A DNA stretch of 64,000 nucleotides from Emticicia aquatilis (lineage in GTDB: Bacteria > Bacteroidota > Bacteroidia > Cytophagales > Spirosomataceae): positions 204,829-268,828 of the forward strand of contig NZ_BMKK01000009.1 of the NCBI RefSeq assembly GCF_014644295.1, in the 5' to 3' direction. This document shows, in pieces, positions 7,572 to 16,169 of the stretch. Position 1 is the stretch's first letter, and every line of letters starts with the position of its first letter. A model generated the notes under the pieces. The model saw only the letters and a list, made by a program, of their open reading frames with translations, did no database searches and was not told where the DNA came from. Position numbers and translations under genes: made by a program.

Positions 7572-8213
7572 ATGAATTTTATCACTGAAGATATTATCAA
7601 ATTACTTATTTCGGCAGGCACTGGGGCGATTATCGGGCTTGAGCGAGAATATCACAGCAAATCGGCTGGTTTACGTACCATGATTCTGATTTGCTTGGGT
7701 TCGACACTCTTCACAATTATTTCAATGAAACTCGGCTCTGACCCTGCCCGTATTGCGGCAAATATCGTAACTGGAATTGGCTTTGTGGGCGGAGGAATCA
7801 TATTCAGAGATAACTCAAACGGACGTATTACTGGCATCACTACGGCAGCAGCAGCTTGGGTAACGGCGGCATTGGGTATGTGTGTAGGCTTTGGCGATGG
7901 TCTTTACGAAACAGGCTTTGTGGCCATGATTTTTGTGGTTTTTGCATTATACTCGCTCGTTCCGATTCAGCAGATTATTAAACGCAAAAACACTATTCGT
8001 ACCTATAGAATTGTATGTAAATTCAGAAACAAATCTTTGAAACACTACGAAGAAAAATTCGAGCAATTTGGCCTCGATGCCGAACGTGGCACACAGAGCA
8101 AAACTCAAGAAGCAATCAGCGGTATTTGGATTGTAAAAGGCCCAGAAAAAAACCACGAAAAAGCAATCAAAAATCTAATGAATGACCCCGAAATTATAGA
8201 ATTTGATTTCTGA
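7572..8213 (+). CDS. MgtC/SapB family membrane protein
   Basis: 213 residues. The N-terminal domain has about four membrane segments and the family signature: IGLEREYHSKSAGLRT near residues 22-37, then GFVGGGIIF and ITGITTAAAAWVTAALGMCVG. The C-terminal soluble part (about 145-213) has an ACT-like alpha/beta character. MgtC proteins modulate F1Fo ATPase or support growth in low magnesium and inside hosts; the SapB-type members are widespread with unknown roles. No Mg2+ transporter is adjacent. Stand-alone gene with its own likely promoter. Confidence 0.9.
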   Translation: MNFITEDIIKLLISAGTGAIIGLEREYHSKSAGLRTMILICLGSTLFTIISMKLGSDPARIAANIVTGIGFVGGGIIFRDNSNGRITGITTAAAAWVTAALGMCVGFGDGLYETGFVAMIFVVFALYSLVPIQQIIKRKNTIRTYRIVCKFRNKSLKHYEEKFEQFGLDAERGTQSKTQEAISGIWIVKGPEKNHEKAIKNLMNDPEIIEFDF

Positions 8214-8242
8214 TTCCAACCATTTCAAAACTTTTGGAATCA
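8211..8242. terminator. hairpin overlapping mgtC-like stop codon
   Basis: TGATTCCA at 8211-8218 pairs with TGGAATCA at 8235-8242; the stem begins in the stop codon. No T-run follows, so termination strength is doubtful. Confidence 0.4.
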
Positions 8243-8272
8243 CTATAGCATAAACAGAGGATATTTAATACG

Positions 8273-8662
8273 ATGAAAATGCTATTAATCATCATGCTAT
8301 CAATCTTAGTGAATACTTGCACTAACGAAGCCGAAGATAATACTGCTCCGCTTATGGAAGCCAATGCCATTATTTTCAATAATAATTTGCCAGTTGATGG
8401 ATGTGCCGAGCATATATCTTTAATAGATGCAAAGGGAGATAGAATAAAAGATGTCTTACCAACCGAAGCAAGTAGTGCCATGTTTAAAAGTTTGCTGAAC
8501 GCTGAAATTGCTAAACTTCCAGAAAACACCTACACAGGAAACCTCAGTTTCCCAGTAATTTTGAAATACAAAACTACTCAAGAAAAAGGAGAATTGATAT
8601 GTGGTTGGGGAAGTAAATCGACAGTTGAAAAAATTGAAATTGTAAACATTACAAAAAAATGA
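8273..8662 (+). CDS. small putative lipoprotein, function unknown
   Basis: 129 residues with a short signal ending in a lipobox-like VNTC (Cys17), giving an exported lipoprotein. Central segment DGCAEHISLIDAKGDRIKD and the final LICGWGSKSTVEKIEI carry two further Cys residues (in DGCAE and ICGWG), possibly a disulfide. No known domain recognised. The stop codon overlaps the start of the next lipoprotein gene, so the two are one operon. Confidence 0.65.
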   Translation: MKMLLIIMLSILVNTCTNEAEDNTAPLMEANAIIFNNNLPVDGCAEHISLIDAKGDRIKDVLPTEASSAMFKSLLNAEIAKLPENTYTGNLSFPVILKYKTTQEKGELICGWGSKSTVEKIEIVNITKK

Positions 8663-9093
8663 AAACAGCTTTTTTTATTATCTTTACGTTATTTCTGATG
8701 GCTTGCCAAGTTGGGAATGAGAGTATAATCGAACCATCATTGACTAAAATAAGTGGCCAATGGCAACTTACTAAAACGAGTATTGGTTATCCAGCACCCA
8801 ATAGTCCAACCGAGATAAAAGCCACCAATACAGAAATTATCAGTTTTGATTCTAATAATAAAACGTTTACTCGAACCGTAAATGGGAAAGTTACGGAAAC
8901 GACCGATTTTGATGTGCAAAAGGTAAGCTATAATGGTTCGGAGCCGAGAGAAGCAGTTGTATTTACTAAAACACAATATTATGCTTTCCTTACTTTTGAT
9001 GATGCCAATTCGTCAATTATTCTCTACGAAAAAGCACCAATTGGAGCTATTTTAGCCGATGGCAATAGTTATCATTATCAGAAAGTGAAGTAA
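8659..9093 (+). CDS. lipocalin-like small lipoprotein
   Basis: 144 residues. Signal with lipobox LMAC (Cys16). The body starts with ISGQWQLTKTSIGYP and continues with alternating beta segments (EIISFDSNNKTFTRTVNG), the pattern of Bacteroidota lipocalin-like (DUF4488/DUF5004-style) lipoproteins that bind unknown ligands. ATG overlaps the upstream stop (ATGA), a translational-coupling arrangement. No identifiable ligand residues. Confidence 0.65.
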   Translation: MKTAFFIIFTLFLMACQVGNESIIEPSLTKISGQWQLTKTSIGYPAPNSPTEIKATNTEIISFDSNNKTFTRTVNGKVTETTDFDVQKVSYNGSEPREAVVFTKTQYYAFLTFDDANSSIILYEKAPIGAILADGNSYHYQKVK

Positions 9094-9157
9094 AATTTTA
9101 TATTTTGCGGCTTATTTAATAAATTGCAGGCAGAATTAAAAAACTAATAAATATATC

Positions 9158-9340
9158 ATGGCAAATCATTCAAGTTCTCAACCCCTTCCAGACTGGCTCA
9201 TGTTGATTATCTTTTTAGTAATCATGGCAGTATTATTTTTCTTGGGCGATACTTTCACATTCATAATAGGTCTATTCGTTATGATTGGTATTTTTGCGGG
9301 TGGCTATAACAATAACCCTGCAAATCACGAACATCACTAA
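9158..9340 (+). CDS. 60-residue small membrane protein
   Basis: Two adjacent hydrophobic segments (LMLIIFLVIMAVLFFL and FTFIIGLFVMIGIFAGG) with a hydrophilic N-terminus and a His-rich end (NPANHEHH). A purine-rich AAAAACTAATAAATA leader precedes the ATG. No family recognised; coding is supported by composition and by position between genes with a terminator downstream at 9458. Confidence 0.5.
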   Translation: MANHSSSQPLPDWLMLIIFLVIMAVLFFLGDTFTFIIGLFVMIGIFAGGYNNNPANHEHH

Positions 9341-9457
9341 GATTAAATAATAGTCCACGGTCAATTGCAGGCGGAGTACCACTTAGTAGGCCTCAGTAAT
9401 TACTCACTTGATGCCTTGGAGTAAAGCTATTAATTTCTTCAATAAGAACTGATATTC

Positions 9458-9487
9458 AAAAGCACATTCCGAAACGAGTGTGCTTTT
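9458..9487. terminator. bidirectional terminator
   Basis: AAAAGCACA at 9458-9466 pairs with TGTGCTTTT at 9479-9487 and is followed by T-runs on the plus strand. It separates the small membrane gene from the converging pspC-like gene, whose stop codon overlaps the T-run. Confidence 0.8.
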
Positions 9488-9688
9488 TTATTGTACTTGG
9501 TCTTCTTTTGGCATGATAAACAGCATAATGAAATAAATCAGAATTGGTGTACCAAAACCAAAAATCGTCAGAATCGCCCACAGAATTCTGACCAAAGCCG
9601 CATCGACGTCTACGTATTTGGCTACGCCACCACAAACTCCGAAAAACATTTTTTCGTTACCTACGGTTCTACTAAGTTTTTTTGCCAT
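9488..9688 (-). CDS. PspC-domain protein
   Basis: 66 residues: LSRTVGNEKMFFGVCGGVAK is the start of the PspC domain, followed by YVDVDAALVRILWAILT and a membrane helix (FGFGTPILIYFIMLFIMP). Stand-alone PspC proteins sit in the inner membrane and are linked to envelope-stress responses; no pspA or pspB is adjacent. Flanked by terminators on both sides, so it is monocistronic. Confidence 0.9.
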   Translation of the reverse strand: MAKKLSRTVGNEKMFFGVCGGVAKYVDVDAALVRILWAILTIFGFGTPILIYFIMLFIMPKEDQVQ

Positions 9689-9714
9689 TTTCAGATTGTT
9701 TATGTATCAAAAAT

Positions 9715-9746
9715 AAAAACCATCTGCTTCGCAACAGATGGTTTTT
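9715..9746. terminator. terminator of iscA-type gene
   Basis: AAAAACCATCTG pairs with CAGATGGTTTTT around an eight-base loop (CTTCGCAA); this strong GC-containing stem with flanking A/T runs works in both directions and follows the Fe-S protein stop. Confidence 0.85.
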
Positions 9747-9782
9747 GTATAAATATCGTTAAAAACTTTTCAAGCGGTCATT

Positions 9783-10109
9783 TTACACCGAGAAGCTTTC
9801 GCCACAACCACAAGTGCGGGTTGCATTTGGATTTTTGAACTGAAAACCTTTTCCGTTAAGACCATCTGAAAAATCAAGTTCTGTACCGATTAGATACAAA
9901 AGGCTCTTTTTATCAACAAAAACTTTGATACCGTTATCTTCAAAAACATGGTCGGTTGGGCGTTGTTCACCATCAAATTGCAAATCATACATCAAACCCG
10001 AACAACCTCCACCTTCAACAGCCACTCTGATACCGTGATTTTCGGTGATTCCTTCTTTGGCTTTTAGCTCTATGATTTTATTTTTTGCTATTTCTGTTAC
10101 TGTTACCAT
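9783..10109 (-). CDS. HesB/IscA/ErpA-type iron-sulfur cluster carrier
   Basis: 108 residues. The three conserved cluster-binding cysteines of A-type carriers are present: C36 in EGGGCSGLMY and C100/C102 in CGCGESFSV. A-type carriers accept [2Fe-2S] or [4Fe-4S] clusters from IscU/SufB and deliver them to apoenzymes in the cytoplasm. No isc or suf operon partner is adjacent. ErpA versus IscA cannot be separated from the sequence, so no symbol is given. Confidence 0.93.
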   Translation of the reverse strand: MVTVTEIAKNKIIELKAKEGITENHGIRVAVEGGGCSGLMYDLQFDGEQRPTDHVFEDNGIKVFVDKKSLLYLIGTELDFSDGLNGKGFQFKNPNATRTCGCGESFSV

Positions 10110-10197
10110 AATTTTAATCTATGAATGAGTGATTTGGCTTGAAGACCACTATATTTGCTTTGCAATTAATAAACGAAAACCAAGCTTCAAAAGTTTC

Positions 10198-10815
10198 ATG
10201 GCGATTTCATTACCTAACCGAAAAATCTTAGATGAGATGTTTCCGCAAAAAGGATTTCGTGAAAACCTAAAAAACTATGAAGTCAATCGGGATAGTTTTC
10301 AAACTGGCGATTTGATTTTCTTCTCGGGTAATCATTGGCTTTCAAACCTCATCAGGATTCGCTCAAAAGGTGCATGGAGCCACGTAGGGGTTGTCGTGAA
10401 AATCGAAGAAATTAACCGTTTGTTTTTGGTAGAAAGTATATTGGAGGTTGGCGTAAGAATGATTCCGCTCTCGTTTCTGGTAAAAAATTATGATGGCCAC
10501 TACCATCATTACAATGGGCGAATCGCTTGGGCAAGATATGAGCATTTATCAACCGAACAAGCACTTGTTATCAAAGAATTTGCACTCGATAATCTTTCAA
10601 AGCAATACGATAAAAAAGAATATTATCGAATCTTATGGCGAACCATTGTTGGAAAAGAAAAGGTTTTTCATGATGATAAATACACTTGCTCTGAATACGT
10701 AAGAGAAGCCTTCAAACACGCAGGTATCTATTTGAAGTACGAAAGAGGTGATTTTATTTCGCCCTCAGCAATTTGGAGTAATCAAGAAATTATACTCAAA
10801 GACATGATTATTTAG
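10198..10815 (+). CDS. YiiX/NlpC-type permuted papain-like hydrolase
   Basis: About 205 residues from the ATG chosen here; a longer frame would need an upstream GTG and adds no conserved sequence. Key segments of the permuted NlpC/P60 (YiiX/YaeF, C92-like) fold: TGDLIFFSGNHWLSNLIR, WSHVGVVVKIEE (candidate catalytic His62), and YTCSEYVREAFKHAG (candidate catalytic Cys164). Such proteins hydrolyse peptide or amide bonds in cell-wall or lipid-linked substrates. No signal peptide is evident, which favours a cytoplasmic target. Divergent from the Fe-S carrier gene. Confidence 0.8.
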   Translation: MAISLPNRKILDEMFPQKGFRENLKNYEVNRDSFQTGDLIFFSGNHWLSNLIRIRSKGAWSHVGVVVKIEEINRLFLVESILEVGVRMIPLSFLVKNYDGHYHHYNGRIAWARYEHLSTEQALVIKEFALDNLSKQYDKKEYYRILWRTIVGKEKVFHDDKYTCSEYVREAFKHAGIYLKYERGDFISPSAIWSNQEIILKDMII

Positions 10816-10914
10816 GATTTTTTATCGCTTCTTTCTTGGTTTATGTATATTCTTCGAGGGCTGGCACGTTTTTTTAGTATTATTTTATAAAGTTTTACAG
10901 TCCACAACCCCATC

Positions 10915-11694
10915 ATGAGTTCACGGCAAAATTTAATTTCTCCCAAAATCGACAACTGGCTGATTGGCTTCAAAGATGGAGCCGATTTCATTGCGATGTT
11001 TTTCAAAGAAGCCTTTAGTCGAGATTTTGAATTTAAAGAATTCATCAATCAGTGTTATCGCATCGGCAATAGTTCGTTAGTTCTTATTTCGCTGACGGGA
11101 TTCGTCACAGGCTTCGTTTTCACCAAACAATCTCGCCCTTCGCTCGAAACTTTCGGGGCTACTTCATGGCTTCCTTCACTCGTTACGATTGCAGTCATTC
11201 GTGCTTTAGCTCCATTAGTTACATCATTGATTTGTGCAGGAAAAGTTGGGTCGAGTATCGGTGCAGAATTAGGCTCAATGAAAGTGACCGAGCAAATTGA
11301 TGCCATGGAAGTTTCGGCCGTAAATCCAGTCAGATTTTTGGTCGTGACGAGAGTTTTAGCATCAACCGTTACGATTCCCCTACTCTCTTTCTATTGTGCC
11401 TTAATGGCATTGGCAGGTGTTTTTCTGAACGTTACGACCAACGAAGAAACTAATTTTTCGGCATTTGTTGAGCAAGCCTTCAATAATATCATTTTTCTCG
11501 ACCTCTGGACGGCCATCATCAAAGCTGTTGCTTATGGCTTTACGATTGGTATAGTTGGGTGTTATAAAGGCTACAATGCCAGCAATGGCACTTTAGGTGT
11601 CGGAAAAGCCGCTAATGCTTCGGTCGTTATGTCGATGTTTTTGATTTTCATCGAAGAAGTTTTCATCGTTCAAGTAACCAATTGGTTTAGATAG
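10915..11694 (+). CDS. mlaE: MlaE-family lipid ABC transporter permease
   Basis: 259 residues with the MlaE permease pattern: SLVLISLTGFVTGFVFTKQS, then RALAPLVTSLICAGKVGSSI, AELGSMKVTEQIDAMEVSAV and LVVTRVLASTVTIPLL. Inner-membrane subunit of the Mla/Yrb retrograde (or anterograde) phospholipid transport ABC system. Followed by the ATPase and the MCE substrate-binding gene in the standard order. Assignment to the MlaE family is firm; transport direction in Bacteroidota is unsettled. Confidence 0.95.
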   Translation: MSSRQNLISPKIDNWLIGFKDGADFIAMFFKEAFSRDFEFKEFINQCYRIGNSSLVLISLTGFVTGFVFTKQSRPSLETFGATSWLPSLVTIAVIRALAPLVTSLICAGKVGSSIGAELGSMKVTEQIDAMEVSAVNPVRFLVVTRVLASTVTIPLLSFYCALMALAGVFLNVTTNEETNFSAFVEQAFNNIIFLDLWTAIIKAVAYGFTIGIVGCYKGYNASNGTLGVGKAANASVVMSMFLIFIEEVFIVQVTNWFR

Positions 11695-11801
11695 TTAGGC
11701 GATGGCCCACAGTCGGCAGGCAATAGCAGAAAAAAAGCAATTTTGGTTTCGTAATGCTTAATAACCATTATACCAATAACCAATACACCAGTAAAACACT
11801 C

Positions 11802-12548
11802 ATGAATAAAGTTATCGAAATAGAGCATTTATATAAATCATTTGGAGATAGAGATATTTTGGTCGATGCCAATATTGATGTTTATCAGGGCGAAAATTTG
11901 GTAGTTTTGGGGAGGTCTGGCACAGGAAAATCGGTTTTGATAAAAATCATTGCGGGTTTGCTCATGGCCGATAAAGGAAACGTAAAAGTTCTGAACCAAA
12001 GTCTGATAAATATTAGCAAAAAAGAACTCAATGCTCTCCGATTAAAAATTGGTTTTTCGTTTCAGAATAGTGCTTTGTATGATAGCATGACCGTACAAGA
12101 AAACTTAGAGTTTCCGTTGGTCAGAAATATCAAAAACATGAGCCGAAAAGAGATTGACAAAGCTGTGCATGATGTACTCGAATCGGTGGGTTTGCTGCAA
12201 GCTATTCACCAAATGCCGTCGGAGCTTTCGGGTGGTCAGAAAAAACGCATCGGTATTGCTCGCACGCTAATTATGAACCCAGAAATTATGCTTTATGATG
12301 AGCCAACGGCTGGCCTCGACCCTATTACTTGTATCGAAATCAACGAGCTAATCAATGAAGTAAAAGAAAAATATCATACGAGTTCAATCATCATTACTCA
12401 CGACCTCACCTGTGCCAAAGAAGTTGGCGACCGAGTAGCGGTTTTGTTTGATGGCAGTTTCAAATTTCAAGGTACTTTCGAGGAGGTTTTTAAAGATAAA
12501 GACCCTCGAATCAAGAGTTTTTATGATTATAATTTTATCGAAAATTAA
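11802..12548 (+). CDS. mlaF: MlaF-family lipid transporter ATPase
   Basis: About 248 residues from ATG at MNKVIEIEHL; an upstream in-frame ATG at 11754 would add 16 polar residues unlike the family. Walker A GRSGTGKS, signature LSGGQKKR, Walker B MLYDEPTAGLD and the H-loop IIITHDL are all visible. Cytoplasmic motor subunit energising phospholipid movement through MlaE. The gap to mlaE is about 107 bp and holds a short repeat-like sequence, so translation is not coupled. Confidence 0.95.
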   Translation: MNKVIEIEHLYKSFGDRDILVDANIDVYQGENLVVLGRSGTGKSVLIKIIAGLLMADKGNVKVLNQSLINISKKELNALRLKIGFSFQNSALYDSMTVQENLEFPLVRNIKNMSRKEIDKAVHDVLESVGLLQAIHQMPSELSGGQKKRIGIARTLIMNPEIMLYDEPTAGLDPITCIEINELINEVKEKYHTSSIIITHDLTCAKEVGDRVAVLFDGSFKFQGTFEEVFKDKDPRIKSFYDYNFIEN

Positions 12549-12559
12549 AAAGAAAATAT

Positions 12560-13579
12560 ATGTCTAACCCACAATCTTCACAAAGAATTTCAGCAAAAGT
12601 AGGACTTTTTATATTGATTGGCATCCTTATTTTGGCGGCGGGAATCCTAACTCTCGGCACCATGCGGAAAAGTTTTATTTCCAGAATTGATGCTTCTGCC
12701 ACCTTTCAGAGCGTAAACGGACTCACAAAAGGCAATAATGTGTGGTTTGCGGGTGTGAAGGTCGGAACTGTCCGACAAATCACTTTCACACCTGATTCGA
12801 AAGTGCAAGTTGAGTTTAGTATTGAGGCCGAATCTCAGAAGTTTATCAAGCAAGATGCCATGGTAAGAGTAAGCTCCGACGGGCTCATCGGAAACCCAAT
12901 TATCTTGATTTCGGGCGGCTCTCCGACAGCACCAATGATTGAAACTGGCCATAAGTTTAGAATAGAAAAAGAAGAATCGACGCAAGAAATGATGAAGACC
13001 TTGCAGGCAAATAATAAAAATATTCTGTCGATTACCGAAGATTTGAAAAGTTTAGTAGCTGATATTCGTGCTGGGCAGGGTTCGATTGGTAAATTGATGA
13101 AAGACGAAACCATGTACGCCAATCTGACAAAATCTTTAGCAACGGTTGAAGCTGCCACTCGTGATTTGAAACAAGGAGCATCGGGTTTGGCTACACTCAC
13201 CAATAAATTGAATGCCGAGGGAAATTTTGTTAATTCGATTGCAACCGATAAGGAGATTTACCCATCCATAAAAAATACAATATCGACCCTACAAACTACT
13301 GCCGACAATCTCAAACAAACATCGTTGGCAGCTAAACAGATGGCCGATAATTTGGAACAAACATCAAAGACTATCAATAAAATGACGAGCAACACGACAT
13401 CGCCCGTTGGAGTTTTATTGCACGATGAAAAAACTGCCAAAGACATCAAAGAAACTATCAGTAATTTAGAAAGCAGCAGTGCCAAGCTCGACCAAAACAT
13501 GGAGGCGTTGAAGCACAATATCTTTTTCAGAAGATATTTCAAGAAACAAGCAAAAGAGCAGGAAACGAAGAAGGAGTAA
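12560..13579 (+). CDS. mlaD: MlaD-like MCE-domain protein
   Basis: 339 residues: one N-terminal membrane anchor (VGLFILIGILILAAGILTLG), one MCE domain (SVNGLTKGNNVWFAGVKVG, then VSSDGLIGNPIILISGG) and a long helical C-terminus (about 140-330) rich in Thr/Lys/Leu with repeated AxxLxxT heptads. MCE proteins form hexameric rings or tubes that shuttle lipids between membranes; the extended helices probably build a barrel or bridge as in PqiB/LetB-like or Mce1 proteins (inference). No mlaC, mlaB or mlaA gene is adjacent. Confidence 0.93.
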   Translation: MSNPQSSQRISAKVGLFILIGILILAAGILTLGTMRKSFISRIDASATFQSVNGLTKGNNVWFAGVKVGTVRQITFTPDSKVQVEFSIEAESQKFIKQDAMVRVSSDGLIGNPIILISGGSPTAPMIETGHKFRIEKEESTQEMMKTLQANNKNILSITEDLKSLVADIRAGQGSIGKLMKDETMYANLTKSLATVEAATRDLKQGASGLATLTNKLNAEGNFVNSIATDKEIYPSIKNTISTLQTTADNLKQTSLAAKQMADNLEQTSKTINKMTSNTTSPVGVLLHDEKTAKDIKETISNLESSSAKLDQNMEALKHNIFFRRYFKKQAKEQETKKE

Positions 13580-13661
13580 TAAGCTAAAGACCTCATCCCA
13601 AACCCTTCTACTCGAAAGAGAAGGACTTTAAAATTAGTGGCAATTTGCGTTCTTATAAACA

Positions 13662-13689
13662 AAAAGCCCCACCGAAAGGTAGGGCTTTT
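13662..13689. terminator. bidirectional terminator after mlaEFD
   Basis: AAAAGCCCCACC, GAAA loop, GGTAGGGCTTTT: a stem with one bulge and flanking A/T runs between the convergent mlaD and coiled-coil genes. Confidence 0.85.
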
Positions 13690-13701
13690 GTGCTTGGGTT
13701 G

Positions 13702-14085
13702 TTATAGATTTTCTGCTACAAACTGTGTAAAATCCTCTTTGAGCGATGCAAAAATTGGTTCAAAAACCTGCACTTTATCTCGCAACTCGACATCATCTTC
13801 CAACTTTCGGTGGGTATATGCCACAGGATTTTCTTTAATGTTAGCTATTATTTGGTCTTCTGCTATGTTTATGGAGTGTTTGAGGTGGTCTATTTCATTT
13901 TTTTGAATCACAAAGCGATTCTGAAATTGTTCAACTTTAATTTTGATGTCAGTATCAGTATTTTTGGCACTTACCTCCGACAAACGATTGGTCATAATCT
14001 TCAATTCATCTTCATAAAATGTCAATTTTTTGTCCCATTCTTGGTGGTCTTGATGTAAGTCGGTGATATACTTTTGATTATCCAT
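13702..14085 (-). CDS. coiled-coil protein of unknown function
   Basis: 127 residues from the internal ATG (MDNQKYITDLHQDHQEWDKK), chosen because the preceding ten residues are not protein-like. Nearly all helical with heptad pattern (LKIMTNRLSEVSAK, QNRFVIQKNEIDHLKHSI). No signal or membrane segment, so cytoplasmic. The composition resembles small stress-type helical proteins, but no family is recognised. Isolated between two terminators. Confidence 0.65.
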   Translation of the reverse strand: MDNQKYITDLHQDHQEWDKKLTFYEDELKIMTNRLSEVSAKNTDTDIKIKVEQFQNRFVIQKNEIDHLKHSINIAEDQIIANIKENPVAYTHRKLEDDVELRDKVQVFEPIFASLKEDFTQFVAENL

Positions 14086-14210
14086 AGTTGAATTATTGTA
14101 TTTTTGTTTCCTCAAAAGTCAGCGTTTTCCTTGACTTCAACTATGATAATTATCAGCCCTCATCTTGCTTAAAATCAGTAGCCGAAAGTATCATTTACCT
14201 TTTAAAAGAA

Positions 14211-14242
14211 AAGAGACAACTCACCAAAGCAAGTTGTCTCTT
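14211..14242. terminator. aspS terminator
   Basis: AAGAGACAACT pairs perfectly with AGTTGTCTCTT around a ten-base loop just beyond the aspS stop, with flanking A and T tracts. Confidence 0.85.
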
Positions 14243-14263
14243 CCAGAATAAATATGATTGGTG

Positions 14264-16012
14264 TTAAACTGTCGTTTTAATCTTCAATTCGTCCATTTGT
14301 TTGGCGTCGATTGTTGAAGGCGAGTCAATCATCATATCACGTCCTGAATTGTTTTTCGGGAACGCGATAAAGTCACGAATCGAATCGGCACCACCGAAGA
14401 TTGAACACAGACGGTCAAAACCGAAAGCGATACCTGCGTGCGGTGGAGCTCCAAATTCAAAGGCATCCATCAAGAAACCGAATTGTTTTTTGGCTTCTTC
14501 GTCGGTAAATCCTAATACCTCAAACATTTTTTGTTGTAGAGGTCTTTGGAAAATACGCACCGAACCTCCACCAACTTCGGTCCCGTTGATAACCATATCG
14601 TAGGCATTTGCTCTTACTGCTCCTAAGTTTGTTTCGAGCAAAGGAATATCTTCTGGCTTCGGACTCGTGAACGGGTGGTGCATTGCAAACCAACGGTCTT
14701 CTTCTTCGCCGTATTCTAAAAGCGGGAAATCTAACACCCAAAGTGCTTTAAACTCTTGTGGATTTCTTAAACCCAAACGAGTTCCCATTTCTAAGCGAAG
14801 TTCGCTCATTTGTTTGCGAGCTTTATTTGCTTCTCCCGAAACAATCAAAATCAAATCACCTTTTTCGGCTCCGCAACGCTCAGCCCAAGCTTTTAAGTCT
14901 TCTTCTGAATAGAATTTATCAACCGAAGATTTTAATGTACCATCGGCATTATAACGTACATAAATCAAACCTTTTGCTCCGATTTGTGGGCGTTTCATCC
15001 ATTCTGTTAGCTCATCAATTTGCTTACGAGTATATTCTGCACAACCTTTCGCATTGATAGCCACTACTAATTCGGCCGAATCGAAAACTGGGAAATCTTT
15101 TCCTTTGGCAAGGTCAGTCAATTCCACAAATTCCATTCCGAAACGAGTATCTGGCTTATCATTTCCGTACAAACGCATCGCATCAGCATAAGTCATGCGA
15201 GGCACTTCTGGCATATCAATATTTTTTACTGTCTTGAATAAATGACGGATAAGCCCTTCAAACATATTCAAAATATCTTCTTGCTCAACAAATGACATTT
15301 CACAGTCAATTTGTGTAAATTCGGGCTGGCGGTCAGCACGTAAATCTTCATCACGGAAACATTTTACGATTTGATAGTAACGGTCAAAACCACCTACCAT
15401 CAATAATTGCTTAAATGTTTGCGGCGATTGCGGCAAAGCATAAAACTCACCTGGATTCATGCGGCTTGGCACTACGAAATCTCTTGCACCTTCGGGCGTT
15501 GATTTTATCAAAACTGGCGTTTCAACTTCGATAAAATCTTGTGCATCCATGTAGATACGTGTTTGTTGTGCCATTTTATGACGCAACTGAAGATTCTGAC
15601 GCACTGCACTACGACGTAGGTCAAGATAACGATATTTCATGCGAATATCATCGCCTCCATCGGTTTCGTCTTGAATCAAAAACGGTGGTAATTTGGCAGG
15701 ATTTAGCACTTCGAGTGAAGTAACTTTTATTTCAATATCTCCTGTTTCGATTTTATCATTTTTTGCAATACGCTCAACTACCTCGCCAGTAGCTTGAATT
15801 ACAAACTCACGGCTCAAAGTACGTGCAGTTGAAATGGCGTTTGCATCGGTGCTATTTTCATTTAAAATCAATTGTGTGATGCCATAACGGTCACGGAGGT
15901 CAACATAAATAATACCACCTTTATCACGAACAACTTGTACCCAACCGCTCAATGTAACGGTTTTGTTCACATCAGAGATTCTTAGTTCTCCGCACGTATG
16001 AGTTCTTAACAT
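14264..16012 (-). CDS. aspS: aspartate--tRNA ligase
   Basis: 582 residues, the normal length for bacterial AspRS. The N-terminal OB-fold ([40 protein letters not shown]) binds the anticodon; class II motif 2 is [18 protein letters not shown] and motif 3 is [13 protein letters not shown]. The bacterial GAD insertion lies between. It charges tRNA-Asp in the cytoplasm. Essential housekeeping gene, monocistronic with terminator downstream. No anomaly seen. Confidence 0.98.
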   Translation of the reverse strand: MLRTHTCGELRISDVNKTVTLSGWVQVVRDKGGIIYVDLRDRYGITQLILNENSTDANAISTARTLSREFVIQATGEVVERIAKNDKIETGDIEIKVTSLEVLNPAKLPPFLIQDETDGGDDIRMKYRYLDLRRSAVRQNLQLRHKMAQQTRIYMDAQDFIEVETPVLIKSTPEGARDFVVPSRMNPGEFYALPQSPQTFKQLLMVGGFDRYYQIVKCFRDEDLRADRQPEFTQIDCEMSFVEQEDILNMFEGLIRHLFKTVKNIDMPEVPRMTYADAMRLYGNDKPDTRFGMEFVELTDLAKGKDFPVFDSAELVVAINAKGCAEYTRKQIDELTEWMKRPQIGAKGLIYVRYNADGTLKSSVDKFYSEEDLKAWAERCGAEKGDLILIVSGEANKARKQMSELRLEMGTRLGLRNPQEFKALWVLDFPLLEYGEEEDRWFAMHHPFTSPKPEDIPLLETNLGAVRANAYDMVINGTEVGGGSVRIFQRPLQQKMFEVLGFTDEEAKKQFGFLMDAFEFGAPPHAGIAFGFDRLCSIFGGADSIRDFIAFPKNNSGRDMMIDSPSTIDAKQMDELKIKTTV

Positions 16013-16100
16013 TATTCTTTATCAGTTAACAATTTTTGGTTATTAATGAGCAACTTTATTAAGCCCACTAATTTTTCTGCAAAAGTAAGGATTTTTACTG

Positions 16101-16169
16101 AATAGTAGGACAATTTTCCAAATTGTCCTGAGCATTAATACGAACAATTTAGAAAATCGTTCTACTATT
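16101..16169. terminator. nested hairpin element after gcdH
   Basis: Two adjacent hairpins, GGACAATTT/AAATTGTCC and GAACAATTT/AAAATCGTTC, can instead pair end-to-end as one long stem (AATAGTAGGACAATTTTC with GAAAATCGTTCTACTATT). It begins within the gcdH stop codon, so it can terminate that gene. Confidence 0.7.
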
